This document shows positions 14,116-22,367 of a stretch of DNA of 37,010 nucleotides, one piece after another; positions within the stretch are counted from its first letter, which is position 1; every line of letters begins with the position of its first letter. The stretch lies in the NCBI GenBank assembly GCA_947624995.1, contig CANQMS010000002.1, forward strand, positions 79,766 through 116,775, written 5' to 3'. The notes beneath the pieces were generated by a model. That model saw only the letters and a list, made by a program, of their open reading frames with translations, searched no databases and had not been told where the DNA came from. This DNA is from an uncultured Clostridia bacterium (GTDB taxonomy: Bacteria > Bacillota > Clostridia > Oscillospirales > CAG-272). The position numbers and the translations under genes are program-made.

Positions 14116-14718
14116 ATGAATACAGTCGCAAAAAATCATGAGCGTACGCAAAAGCTCGTCGGAACCGCGGTTTTGACCGCGATCGTCGTCATTCTTCAGT
14201 TTGTAAGTTTGAATCTGCGGTTCACGCTGTTCTCGATCACGCTCGTTCTGATGCCGGTCGTTCTCGGCGCGGCGCTCTACGGAGTGGTGACGGGCGCATG
14301 GCTTGGCTTCGTTTTCGGAATCGTTGTCCTCGCAACGGGCGACGCTGCGACGTTCCTCGCGATCAGCATTCCGGCAACGGTTGCCGTCGTGCTTGTCAAG
14401 GGCACGCTTGCAGGACTCGTTTCCGGCGCAGCTTATAAGGCGCTTGAACGGTTCAACAGGTACGCAGCCGTCATCACGGCGTCCATACTCTCCCCCGTTA
14501 CGAACACGGGCGTTTTCCTCATCGGATGCCGCCTGTTTTTCTGGGAGACGATAAAGTCATGGGCAGCAGCCGAAGGACAGTCCGTTGTCAATTATGTGAT
14601 ATTCGGACTTGCCGGCATAAACTTTATCATCGAGCTTGCAATCAACCTTGTGCTTGATCCCGCGATCGTTCGCCTGCTCGACATATTTAAAAAGCCCGAA
14701 AAGGCGGAGACTAACTGA
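14116..14718 (+). CDS. ECF transporter S component, probably for pantothenate
   Basis: A 200-residue membrane protein with about six hydrophobic segments starting with TAVLTAIVVILQFVSL and including a GAALYGVVTGAWLGFVFG block typical of S components of energy-coupling-factor transporters. It binds a vitamin and needs the shared EcfA/EcfT module, not found in this window. GGAGG at 14105-14109 supports the start. Its position 128 bp after coaX, with shared repeat motifs, points to pantothenate (PanT-like). This is inference from context, since S components for different vitamins look alike. A good terminator follows at 14737-14775. Confidence 0.8.
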   Translation: MNTVAKNHERTQKLVGTAVLTAIVVILQFVSLNLRFTLFSITLVLMPVVLGAALYGVVTGAWLGFVFGIVVLATGDAATFLAISIPATVAVVLVKGTLAGLVSGAAYKALERFNRYAAVITASILSPVTNTGVFLIGCRLFFWETIKSWAAAEGQSVVNYVIFGLAGINFIIELAINLVLDPAIVRLLDIFKKPEKAETN

Positions 14719-14736
14719 CAATTTTATCAGTCCTAT

Positions 14737-14775
14737 TCGGAGCCGATCTCAAAAGGATCGGCTTCGATATTTTTT
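14737..14775 (+). terminator. Rho-independent terminator after the S component
   Basis: A 12-bp stem with one G-U pair (14737-14748 with 14756-14767), a 7-nt loop, then TATTTTTT. Confidence 0.85.
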
Positions 14776-14808
14776 CTCCGAAAAATTTTAAAAAATTTGT
14801 GAAAACAG

Positions 14809-14837
14809 TTCAATTTGCCGTAAATCTATGATATAAT
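14809..14837 (+). promoter_or_regulatory. Promoter with extended -10 for the flavodoxin-like gene and rnhA
   Basis: TGATATAAT (14829-14837) is a complete extended -10. TTCAAT lies 17 bp upstream as a weak -35. The leader to the ATG at 14917 is about 75 nt and shows no recognised element. Confidence 0.6.
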
Positions 14838-14916
14838 GTGTTTATGGCGTAACAGCGGGCCTTTTCGCATTGGACTCGCCGCGCCGAAGCAAATATTTTT
14901 CGGAGGATCATACAAA

Positions 14917-15348
14917 ATGAAAATGCGTGTTCTTTATTCGTCTGGCAACAAGAAGGTCGTTGCTTACGCCACAGCTCTCGGTGAGGCTCAGGATGATCAG
15001 AGATCTATCGCCGATACGATACCGCCCGCCTATTCATGTGACCGTGAACGCCTTGTCGTTCTCGTTCTCTCTGTCGGCGCCAAGCTTGAGGACAAGGTCC
15101 GTCTCTTTATCGGTGAGCTGACTCCCGCAAGAGCAATGAACGTTGCGTTCGTTTTCGAAAGCAAGGATAAAAAGAGGACGCCCGCGATGGATCAGGCGAT
15201 CGACATAATCAGAGAAGCAGGCGCGAATGTTCTTACGGACAACATTTATTACGTTGCCGGCGGCAGTCTGTTCTCCTCGAAGCTCTCTGCCGAGGAGCGC
15301 CGCGATATCGTTGAATGGTGTGAAGGTATAAAGGCTTCCCTCAAATAA
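14917..15348 (+). CDS. Small flavodoxin-like protein of unknown function
   Basis: 144 residues starting MKMRVLYSSGNKK after GGAGG (14902-14906). The first strand followed by SSGN resembles the phosphate-binding loop of flavodoxin-fold proteins. A central hydrophobic strand (LVVLVLSVGA, about 45-54), a second (MNVAFVFES) and the C-terminal block ANVLTDNIYYVAGGSLFSS followed by an acidic helix fit an alternating beta/alpha fold. No cysteine or clear cofactor motif identifies a reaction. It ends 5 nt before rnhA, so the two are co-transcribed. Flavin binding is possible but not shown. Confidence 0.6.
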   Translation: MKMRVLYSSGNKKVVAYATALGEAQDDQRSIADTIPPAYSCDRERLVVLVLSVGAKLEDKVRLFIGELTPARAMNVAFVFESKDKKRTPAMDQAIDIIREAGANVLTDNIYYVAGGSLFSSKLSAEERRDIVEWCEGIKASLK

Positions 15349-15353
15349 AGATA

Positions 15354-15791
15354 TTGAAGAAGCTCCGTATATACACAGACGGTTCCTGTAAAAAAAATCC
15401 CGGTCCCGGCGGATGGTGCGCGATCCTTGTTTATAATGGGATTGAAAAAGTGATATGCGGCGGTGAGGCTGAAACGACCAACAACCGCATGGAGCTCACC
15501 GCCGTTATAAAAGCGCTCGAAGCGCTGCACGAGGCGTGCGAGGTCGAGCTTGTATCCGATTCACAGTATGTTATAAACGGGCTCACAAAGGGCTGGGCAG
15601 CCTCGTGGAAGAAGAACGGATGGCGCAAGTCGGACAAATCGCCTGCACTGAATCCGGACCTTTGGGACCGCCTGCTTGAGCTCTCGTCGGTCCACCGCAT
15701 CAAGTGCGCGTGGACGAAGGGGCACGCCGGGCATGAATATAACGAGCGCTGCGACTCGATTGCTCAGGCAGAGGCGGATAAATACAGATAA
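15354..15791 (+). CDS. rnhA: Ribonuclease HI
   Basis: Cleaves RNA in RNA-DNA hybrids. The 145-residue length matches bacterial RNase HI. The catalytic acids are in place: Asp9 (YTDGS), Glu47 (NNRMEL), Asp69 (VSDSQYV) and Asp134 (NERCDS), with His124 in TKGHAGHEYNE and the basic handle GWAASWKKNGWR (about 80-91). There is no N-terminal hybrid-binding domain. The start is a TTG at 15354, 5 nt after the preceding stop, with only a weak RBS, so expression may depend on coupling to the upstream gene. Confidence 0.95.
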   Translation: MKKLRIYTDGSCKKNPGPGGWCAILVYNGIEKVICGGEAETTNNRMELTAVIKALEALHEACEVELVSDSQYVINGLTKGWAASWKKNGWRKSDKSPALNPDLWDRLLELSSVHRIKCAWTKGHAGHEYNERCDSIAQAEADKYR

Positions 15792-15829
15792 AGCACCGTC
15801 ATAACATTTACATATTATATTTGCATTAT

Positions 15830-15859
15830 AAAGGCGCCCCGGTTTTCAGGGGCGCCTTT
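15830..15859. terminator. Bidirectional terminator between rnhA and the Nif3-like gene
   Basis: An 11-bp stem, AAAGGCGCCCC (15830-15840) with GGGGCGCCTTT (15849-15859), and an 8-nt loop between convergent genes. Confidence 0.85.
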
Positions 15860-15866
15860 AAATTCT

Positions 15867-16643
15867 TTATACTGCCCTTGTCGCGTCGCTGTTGTAGTAT
15901 TCAAACTCCACACCTGCAAATTCAAGCGATATAAGGCGTTCAAGAGATTTGAGTACCGGAGCTTCCGTGTTGTAATGTCCTGCTTCTATCACGTTTATTC
16001 CGTATTCGCCGGCATCTATATCGAGATTATATCCGCACCGACCGGTCAGGAACGTGTCAGCACCCGATCTGAGAGCAGGCATAAGATAGTCCTTGCCGTC
16101 GCCCCCGAGGATCGCTATCGTTTCGACTTCCCTCTCCGCGTCGACCGTTATGAGAGTATTTGCGTTGAGCGTGCTCTTTACCCGGCGGCAGAATTCGCAA
16201 AACGGCACCGCTGCGCGAAGATGCCCGATACGACCGATCTCTTCGCCTTCGGGACCGAAAGGCTTACTCTCTGCAACATCAAGCAATTTAACGAGCGTAT
16301 CGTTGACACCGTATTCGTGCAGGGCGTCGAGCCGGGTGTGATATGAGAGAACGTTTATGCCGTTTTTGACGGCGTAGATCGCCGCGCGTGAAGAGCACGT
16401 TTCGGGCGAAAGGGACCGCAGAGGTCTGAAAACGAGCGGATGATGCGAGATGACAGTGTTGCATCCGCTAAAGTTCGCATATTCGAGTGTACCCATCGTC
16501 ACATCGAGCGAAAAAAGAACGCGTCTGACCGGTGCGCCGGTATCTGCACAGACCATCACCCCGTCGTTGTCCCATTCGCAGGAGAGCGAGCGCGGTATCA
16601 CGCTGTCGAGATAAGATGAAAGTTCGTGTATTTTTATTTCCAT
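15867..16643 (-). CDS. Nif3-like dinuclear metal-centre protein (YqfO family)
   Basis: 258 residues. The start MEIKIHELSSYLD at 16643 follows GAGGAA with 6-nt spacing, one base after the trmK stop. Metal-binding features of the family are present: ISHHPLVF, LDALHEYGVND, and near the end EAGHYNTEAPV. CEWDNDGVMV near the N-terminus is also typical. It is the short form, lacking the inserted PII-like domain that makes B. subtilis YqfO about 370 residues. The biochemical role of the family is not settled; it has been called GTP cyclohydrolase type 2-like. The trmK-nif3 order matches yqfN-yqfO in Bacillus. Confidence 0.9.
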   Translation of the reverse strand: MEIKIHELSSYLDSVIPRSLSCEWDNDGVMVCADTGAPVRRVLFSLDVTMGTLEYANFSGCNTVISHHPLVFRPLRSLSPETCSSRAAIYAVKNGINVLSYHTRLDALHEYGVNDTLVKLLDVAESKPFGPEGEEIGRIGHLRAAVPFCEFCRRVKSTLNANTLITVDAEREVETIAILGGDGKDYLMPALRSGADTFLTGRCGYNLDIDAGEYGINVIEAGHYNTEAPVLKSLERLISLEFAGVEFEYYNSDATRAV

Positions 16644-16644
16644 A

Positions 16645-17367
16645 TTATTCCTCAAAAAGCATGGCTGAAAGTCTTTTCGCCATGTACTCTTCCTTAGACG
16701 TGTCTATACCCGAAATGCTCTTCCCTTTTATTGTGCGCCTGATCTTTTCAAGCTCGTGCGAAAGATAGCCTTGCCTGACCTTTTCATCGGGAAAGCGCTT
16801 TTTGTCAAAGTCGCCGTAGAGCGCGTCAAATTCAGCTTCCGAATCATTTTCACGGTCGTCATATTTGCGCACAGCGCCGTCAAAATCGGCACAGATGACG
16901 GTATAATATTTTCCGCTGTCAAAAAGAGTTATCTCTGACGTTATCTCAAAGCCGTTGCGCATCAGCGAACGGCGCGCCTCATCTTGCTTTGTCATCGGCT
17001 GTATTATCAGCCTGAAGCGCGGTGTTTTAATAAAGGCAGCCCTGTCAATTATTTCGGCAATTAGCTCGCCGCCCATGCCGCAGACAGCGGCATCCGTTAT
17101 CCCCATGCCGTCAAGCGTGTCAAAGCCGGATGCGAGTACGCAGGAGATTCTGTCGGAGACCTCGTTTTGCGCTATGTTTTTCTCGGCACGCAGCAGAGGC
17201 GAGCGGTTTACGTCCGAAGCAAAGGCGCGAACGGAAAGACCGCTTTTGACTGCATAGATCGGCAAAAGCGCGTGATCCGTGCCTATATCCGCAAACACGG
17301 CTCCGTGTCTTATGTATGACGCCGCGGCACGAAGGCGCGGAGAGAGCATTTTTATAGGATCGTCCAT
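16645..17367 (-). CDS. trmK: tRNA (adenine-22-N1)-methyltransferase
   Basis: A Rossmann-fold methyltransferase (COG2384) that makes m1A22 in tRNA. The SAM-binding motif FADIGTDHALLPIYAV is at about 25-40, ASDVNRSPLLRAEKNI follows, and the catalytic-region CGMGGELIAEII and IQPMTKQDEARRSL blocks are as in YqfN. The C-terminal part is a charged helical domain (SHELEKIRRTIKGK). 240 residues is normal for the family. No good Shine-Dalgarno precedes the ATG at 17367, and an in-frame ATG at 17349 is an alternative. It sits directly downstream of the DUF1858 terminator and one base upstream of the Nif3-like gene. Confidence 0.92.
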   Translation of the reverse strand: MDDPIKMLSPRLRAAASYIRHGAVFADIGTDHALLPIYAVKSGLSVRAFASDVNRSPLLRAEKNIAQNEVSDRISCVLASGFDTLDGMGITDAAVCGMGGELIAEIIDRAAFIKTPRFRLIIQPMTKQDEARRSLMRNGFEITSEITLFDSGKYYTVICADFDGAVRKYDDRENDSEAEFDALYGDFDKKRFPDEKVRQGYLSHELEKIRRTIKGKSISGIDTSKEEYMAKRLSAMLFEE

Positions 17368-17385
17368 TCTTTATAAAGCAAGCAA

Positions 17386-17406
17386 GGGGGCTTTATAAAA
17401 GCCCCC
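17386..17406 (-). terminator. Terminator after the DUF1858 gene
   Basis: A 9-bp stem, GGGGGCTTT (17386-17394) with AAAGCCCCC (17398-17406), with a short loop and a T-rich tail on the minus strand, between the DUF1858 stop and trmK. Confidence 0.7.
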
Positions 17407-17423
17407 GGCGTAAGTGCTGCCGC

Positions 17424-17630
17424 TTATTTTTCCTTTGATGCGAGAAAATCGTTGATTTTCTCGACAAGTGCGTCTGCATCCGTTGCATGAACGGCGCATG
17501 CCTGTTCTATCGTTTCGCCCGCGGATGCAGGGCAGCCGAGGCAGTGCATGCCTATTTCGAAAAAGAACCTTGCGGTCTCGCGGTCTATTGCGAGCACATC
17601 CGTGATTATGGTGTCCTTTGTGACCTTCAT
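17424..17630 (-). CDS. DUF1858 redox-disulfide domain protein
   Basis: 68 residues with a strong RBS (AGAGGAG, 8-nt spacing). The whole protein is one DUF1858 domain, known as hybrid-cluster-protein-associated redox disulfide domain: an N-terminal TITDVLAIDRETARFFFEIGMHCLGCPAS block with a C-x-x-C pair, followed by a helical half. The cysteines are likely to form a redox-active disulfide or bind a metal. No hybrid cluster protein gene is in this window. It lies between murA and trmK and ends at its own terminator. Confidence 0.9.
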   Translation of the reverse strand: MKVTKDTIITDVLAIDRETARFFFEIGMHCLGCPASAGETIEQACAVHATDADALVEKINDFLASKEK

Positions 17631-17704
17631 TTTTTGTTCTCCTCTTTCTTTTTTCTTATCCTTATATTTTTATTGTATTCTTTTGTTTATATATTATCCG
17701 ACCT

Positions 17705-18976
17705 TCAGTCGGTAACAGGCACTTTTTTAATTACGGCTCCGAGCCCCGTGAGCTTTGCCACGATATCCTCGTAGCCGCGCTCGATATATTTTATGTCGTA
17801 TATTTCCGTTTCGCCCTCGGTCATAAGAGCGGCTATGAGCACAGCGAATCCTGCTCTGAGGTCGACTGCTTTGACTTTTGCGGGATGAAGCGATTTTACG
17901 CCTTCAATGATAGCTGTCGCGCTGTCTTCATTAACTTTTATTTTTGCGCCCATTGCCCGGAGCTCATGCACATAGCGGAACCTCTCGGGCCAAATCGTTT
18001 CCCTGATATTGCTGACGCCGTTTGCGATAGACAACAGAGGCGCCATCTGCGGGTGCAGATCTGTCGGGAACCCCGGATACGGTAGAGTCTTTATTGATGT
18101 CCTTTTATAGTGCTCGGCACCTGTGACGATAACGGAATCGTCAAGCATTTCGACTTCGGCGCCAATCTCCTCAAGCTTTGCCGCGATGGATTCGAGATGC
18201 TTCGGGATAACGTTGTTGATCTTTATGTGTCCTCCGGTAGCCGCGGCGGCGATCATGAAAGTACCTGCCTCGATCATATCGGGAATTATGGCATAAGTGC
18301 AGCCGTGCAGCTTCTCGACTCCGCGTATCTTTATCATATCCGTGCCGGCGCCTGTTATCCTTGCGCCGCACGTATTCAAAAAGTTTGCGACGTCGACGAC
18401 GTGCGGTTCCTTTGCCGCGTTGTCAATCGTGGTGATGCCCTTCGCAAGGACTGCCGCTAGCATGACGTTTATCGTCGCTCCGACTGATATACCGTCGAAA
18501 TATACGCCGTTGCCGCGGACACCGAGCGGTGCGTTTATTGTTATGTACTCTTCGTCTGTCTTAACTTCGCCGCCGAGCGCCTCAAGTCCTTTTATGTGGT
18601 AGTCTATCGGTCTGACACCGAAATCGCACCCTCCGGGATAGCCGACGTGCGACGTGCCGAACCTGCCGAGCTCCGCTCCGAGCAGATAGTACGAGGCGCG
18701 CATCTGCCCGACAAGCTGCCTGTCTGAGGTGGAGCCGACGAGATTTTCCGTGTCTATCTCTATTACCGAGTTTCCGATACGCGTTATCTCCGCGCCCATT
18801 CCGCGAAGTATCTCGAACGAAGTGGAAACGTCGCTTATATTCGGTATATTTTCAAGCCGGCATTTGCCGGAAACGAGAATTGTCGCATAAATGATAGGCA
18901 AAGCGGCATTTTTCATGGCGCTTACGTCTACGCTGCCACGAAGGGGCACACCGCCCTCGATGACAAGCTTATCCAT
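17705..18976 (-). CDS. murA: UDP-N-acetylglucosamine 1-carboxyvinyltransferase
   Basis: Transfers enolpyruvate from PEP to UDP-GlcNAc, the first committed step of peptidoglycan synthesis. 423 residues. The start MDKLVIEGGVPLRGSV follows AAGGAGGG; a 14-residue upstream extension has no support. Lys22 (MKNAALP) and Cys117 (PGGCDFGVRPIDYH) are the active-site residues, the latter being the fosfomycin target. RASYYLLGAELGRFG, the region with NVIPKHLESIAAKLEEIGAE, and PGFPTDLHPQM complete the family pattern. Many Firmicutes have two MurA paralogues; which one this is cannot be told from the window. A promoter with an extended -10 lies about 100 nt upstream. Confidence 0.96.
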   Translation of the reverse strand: MDKLVIEGGVPLRGSVDVSAMKNAALPIIYATILVSGKCRLENIPNISDVSTSFEILRGMGAEITRIGNSVIEIDTENLVGSTSDRQLVGQMRASYYLLGAELGRFGTSHVGYPGGCDFGVRPIDYHIKGLEALGGEVKTDEEYITINAPLGVRGNGVYFDGISVGATINVMLAAVLAKGITTIDNAAKEPHVVDVANFLNTCGARITGAGTDMIKIRGVEKLHGCTYAIIPDMIEAGTFMIAAAATGGHIKINNVIPKHLESIAAKLEEIGAEVEMLDDSVIVTGAEHYKRTSIKTLPYPGFPTDLHPQMAPLLSIANGVSNIRETIWPERFRYVHELRAMGAKIKVNEDSATAIIEGVKSLHPAKVKAVDLRAGFAVLIAALMTEGETEIYDIKYIERGYEDIVAKLTGLGAVIKKVPVTD

Positions 18977-19276
18977 AATTAATGATCCCTCCTTCGGGAA
19001 TGTATATCCAAAGCGCACAAATATGCGCGGACGAAATTTCTGTCTTGTGTAAAGCCTCGGTCAAGGCATGACCATTCTATTATAACAGAATTAAGAAAAA
19101 AAAGAAAGTGTTAATTAAAACTTTTTATTTTTGTTCATAAAATTGCACCTTTTTGACACAGATATAAGGCTAATATGGGAGAAAGTATACACAATACACA
19201 TAACCGTTTGCCTATACGCAAGACTATAAAACTATTATGATTATATTCTTCCCTCTCCGTTTGTGTGCGGCTCTAT
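18977..19276. other. AT-rich intergenic region between murA and the DUF3810 gene
   Basis: 300 bp without a credible gene. It holds the murA RBS, the extended -10 at 19079-19087, a long A/T-rich tract (19088-19140) and no clear hairpin terminator for the long operon that ends at 19277, so some read-through into murA is possible. Confidence 0.6.
19079..19087 (-). promoter_or_regulatory. Extended -10 promoter element for murA
   Basis: TGTTATAAT on the minus strand. The -35 position (19107-19102) reads TTTCTT and is weak, but T-rich sequence upstream could act as an UP element. Confidence 0.55.
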
Positions 19277-20395
19277 TTAAGGCTCAAACTTGAGGAAGCC
19301 TTCGACGTAGCCGATAACGGCGAGGTCCGCGACAAGACCGTAGCTGCGCGTCCCTGCCGTTCCCTGAAGCGTCAGATAAGTGTTGTTTATCGTTCCCGAA
19401 ACGTCGGCGACGACGTTGTCCTCATATTTTTCGAAGAAATCGTTATACGCACGGATCTCGTTTATTACGTGCGGATCGAGCATATAAAAAACTTCGCTGT
19501 AACGCTCTCTGTCGGCGCGTGAAAGTGCCGAAAAAATGTATTCGAGCAGATTTTGCGAGCCGCAGTAACGTATATACGGATCGTCGCTCTCCATACAGAT
19601 GAGGTATGCCATGAAGTTTGCCTCATCCTCCGGCGCGATCCCGCGCTGATGCGACATTTCGTGCGCCATCGTATACGGGAGAGTGTAGTCCGGGAAGTTG
19701 ATGTTCACGTTCGCTTCACCGGTAAAGAACGTATACACACCGGCAATGTGCGTGTATGTCATCGGCTCGCTCAGCGCCACGGACTTTACGTGTGACCGCA
19801 GGGGCGCGATGAAGCTGTATTTTTTGCTTGCTTTGATATATGCGTCATTCAGCTTTCTGTTCAGCTCACCGACGGTATACGGCATGACGGATGAGCCCTC
19901 CTGATCGAAAACGATGTTTTTCGATTCTTCGTTTACTGCTTCAGTCAGAGCAACTGCCGTTTCGTACAGTTCGTCGGCGGTGATGCCGCGGCGCTCGAGT
20001 CCGAGCTTTTCGGTGACGGACGAGCCCTGATATCCGGTGCCGAGCGTTAAAACGAACATGATATATATAAAGGCGATGACGGACAAAAGAGATGTTACAT
20101 AGCGCCAGCACCCCGCCCTGTCAAGCGACAGATTCGGGATTATGCAGAATACCGCGACGATCAGCATAACAGGGAGAGAAAGAAAGATCGTCTCGGCAAA
20201 AGAAAAAGGCATCCACCCGGTCAGAAACGCCATGACGGCGCGGAAGGCGGAGGCGATGTAGATATTGAAAAAATCCGCAAAGCTCTGCGAAAAAACGCTG
20301 ATCACATGAATCAGCGCGGCTATCGGAAGAATTGAGTATATTATCATAGGTCCGAGCGGGACATATTTGTTGATCCTTCTAAAAGCAGCTTTCAT
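19277..20395 (-). CDS. DUF3810 membrane-bound zinc metalloprotease-like protein
   Basis: 372 residues. Three N-terminal TM segments (about 18-36, 66-88 and 101-120) anchor a large domain. That domain contains HEMSH at 245-249 and a following Glu258 (EDEANFMAYL), a gluzincin-like zinc site, in the context PDYTLPYTMAHEMSHQRGI, which is characteristic of DUF3810. The active domain probably faces outward or lies at the membrane. The natural substrate is unknown. Its start overlaps the pseudouridine synthase stop by 4 nt, making it the last gene of the lgt operon. The family is firm; proteolytic activity is inferred. Confidence 0.85.
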   Translation of the reverse strand: MKAAFRRINKYVPLGPMIIYSILPIAALIHVISVFSQSFADFFNIYIASAFRAVMAFLTGWMPFSFAETIFLSLPVMLIVAVFCIIPNLSLDRAGCWRYVTSLLSVIAFIYIMFVLTLGTGYQGSSVTEKLGLERRGITADELYETAVALTEAVNEESKNIVFDQEGSSVMPYTVGELNRKLNDAYIKASKKYSFIAPLRSHVKSVALSEPMTYTHIAGVYTFFTGEANVNINFPDYTLPYTMAHEMSHQRGIAPEDEANFMAYLICMESDDPYIRYCGSQNLLEYIFSALSRADRERYSEVFYMLDPHVINEIRAYNDFFEKYEDNVVADVSGTINNTYLTLQGTAGTRSYGLVADLAVIGYVEGFLKFEP

Positions 20396-21303
20396 TTTAA
20401 ATCAATATACTTCCCTGTCAGTTTCATTATGTCGTCCGGCAACGGAGCCGTTACGGAAACGGCGCCGCCGGCTGTCGGAAACGATATCCTGTAAGAATGA
20501 AGAGCCTGACGGTTTATCAGCTCTCGGTGACCGCCGTACAGCTCGTCGCCGACTATCGGCGCGCCTATTGAAGAAAAGTGGACGCGAAGCTGATGCGTCC
20601 TCCCCGTCACGGGTTCCGCGGCAACGATACTGATGCCGTCACCCTTGAAAAGGCATGTGTATTCTGTTTTTGCATAGTCACCGCCGCCGTCCGGCGTGTT
20701 TGCCGACTCGCGCAGGATGATCGTGTCTGCCCGCCGCCGGATATATGAGACTACGGTATCGGTCTGCCCGCAGCAGAGCGGTATTTCGCCCTCGAGCACG
20801 GCGATATACGTTTTCTTTACTCTGCCGTCTCTTATTGCGGAAGAAAGCATATACGCGGTAAGCTTGCTTTTTGCGAGCAGGACGGCGCCGCTCGTATCGC
20901 CGTCAAGCCTGTTGACGGCGCGAAAGACGAACGGAAGACCGCGCCGCCTGTATTCGGCGCACATCGCATTTGCGAGAGTGTCTGTACGGTGCCCGTGCGA
21001 CGTATGGGTCGGCATTCCGCTCGGCTTATTGACGACAAAAACGCCGTCATCCTCATATATGATGTCGACTATATCCTCCGACGGGAGGATATAGTCGTTT
21101 TCATCGTCAAATGTGTCCGAATCGTCTGCAAAGAGAACGTCGCCGTGCGTCACTCTTGCCCGTACCGTGACGTCACACCCGTTAAGGGTTATGCCGTGCG
21201 GGCGTGCCTTCATGCGCTTTATAAGCGTCCCTGACGCGCCGGAGGCACGGAGAACACCGTAAACGGTCATGCCGTCAAATTCCGGACCTATGTTTATATT
21301 CAC
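20392..21303 (-). CDS. RluA-family RNA pseudouridine synthase
   Basis: 303 residues. Isomerises uridine to pseudouridine in rRNA or tRNA. An N-terminal S4-like part (about 12-60) precedes the catalytic domain, which contains NKPSGMPTHTS (92-102), the catalytic RLDGDTSG (132-139, Asp134), and the C-terminal EPVTGRTHQLRVHFSSIGAP block. This matches RluD/YlyB-type enzymes, but the exact target uridine cannot be assigned. It overlaps galM by 4 nt and the DUF3810 gene by 4 nt, so translation is coupled. The neighbours give no functional hint beyond operon membership. Confidence 0.92.
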   Translation of the reverse strand: MNINIGPEFDGMTVYGVLRASGASGTLIKRMKARPHGITLNGCDVTVRARVTHGDVLFADDSDTFDDENDYILPSEDIVDIIYEDDGVFVVNKPSGMPTHTSHGHRTDTLANAMCAEYRRRGLPFVFRAVNRLDGDTSGAVLLAKSKLTAYMLSSAIRDGRVKKTYIAVLEGEIPLCCGQTDTVVSYIRRRADTIILRESANTPDGGGDYAKTEYTCLFKGDGISIVAAEPVTGRTHQLRVHFSSIGAPIVGDELYGGHRELINRQALHSYRISFPTAGGAVSVTAPLPDDIMKLTGKYIDLK

Positions 21304-22364
21304 CCCGCCGAGAACGAGAACACGGTCGTGTAGTCGTACGTTTCACCCGGGAAAAGCTCCGTTGACGGAAATTCGGGGTGATTCGGGCTGTCCGGATAGT
21401 GCTGTGTCTCGAGGCAGAGCGCGGCGAATTTGCGCTTCGGCACGCCGCCCTTGTAAGGCGCTTCCGTCGTGTCTATGCAGTTCCCGGTATACAGCTGGAT
21501 AGCGGGCTGATTTGTATAGACCGTCATCGTACGCCCGGACTTCGGGTCGCGCACCTTTGCCGCAAGCTCGCACCTGCCGCCGTTGTCGAGAATGAAGTTA
21601 TGGTCATATCCCTGCCCGTACCTGAGCTGAACGTCGTCGCAGCCGATGTCTCTGCCGACCGGTTTTGCCTTTCTGAAGTCGTGCGGCGTACCGTCGACAC
21701 GGATGATCTTCCCCGTCGGGATCAGCTCTGCGTCGACCTCGCCGTACGCGTCGGAATTTATCATGACCTCGTGGTCAAGTATGTTCCCGACCTCATATCC
21801 GGCAAGGTTGAAATATGAATGGTTCGTCAGATTCAGGACGGTGTGTTTGTCGGTCACAGCCGTGTAGCGGATGGAGAAATCGCACGAGTTGACGGGCAGC
21901 GTATATATGACGTGGACCGTCAGCGTCCCGGGATAGCCCTCCTCGCCGTCCGGCGAAACATAAGAGAGGTCAACAGACATCTCCTTTTCATTGTCGGCAA
22001 GGACCGTGACCTCCCACATGCGGCGGTCAAAGCCGATCTTTCCGCCGTGCAGATGGTTGTGAACGTTGTCGTTTTTGTAAAGCGGATATTTTACGCCGTC
22101 GAGCGTAAATTCCGCGCCGCCGATGCGGTTGCAGAAGCGACCTATAATAGCGCCGGGATAACCGCCGCACGTAAGATAAGAATCGGGATCGTCATACCCG
22201 CACACAACGTCAGCCATGGCGCCGTTTTTGTCAGGGACGTTTATCGACACGACAGTACCGCCGAGGTCGATGAAGCGGACGCTCATCTTCCCGTTGTCCA
22301 TCGTATATGACGTGACGGCGACGCCGTCACGCGTAACTCCGAAGCTCGATTTTGTTATGCTCAT
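21300..22364 (-). CDS. galM: Aldose 1-epimerase (galactose mutarotase)
   Basis: Interconverts alpha and beta anomers of galactose or glucose. 354 residues. Diagnostic parts are GRFCNRIGGAEFTLDG, the HNHLHGG loop (102-108), NLTNHSYFNLAG with the acid His182, and the base Glu319 in ALCLETQHYPDSPNHPEFP. It starts 3 nt after galE, with GAGG inside the end of galE as RBS, and overlaps the rluA-like gene by 4 nt. With galE and the nucleotidyltransferase it forms a nucleotide-sugar/galactose block. No galK or galT is present, so UDP-sugar supply for the envelope is at least as likely as galactose catabolism. Confidence 0.95.
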   Translation of the reverse strand: MSITKSSFGVTRDGVAVTSYTMDNGKMSVRFIDLGGTVVSINVPDKNGAMADVVCGYDDPDSYLTCGGYPGAIIGRFCNRIGGAEFTLDGVKYPLYKNDNVHNHLHGGKIGFDRRMWEVTVLADNEKEMSVDLSYVSPDGEEGYPGTLTVHVIYTLPVNSCDFSIRYTAVTDKHTVLNLTNHSYFNLAGYEVGNILDHEVMINSDAYGEVDAELIPTGKIIRVDGTPHDFRKAKPVGRDIGCDDVQLRYGQGYDHNFILDNGGRCELAAKVRDPKSGRTMTVYTNQPAIQLYTGNCIDTTEAPYKGGVPKRKFAALCLETQHYPDSPNHPEFPSTELFPGETYDYTTVFSFSAG

Positions 22365-22367
22365 TTT

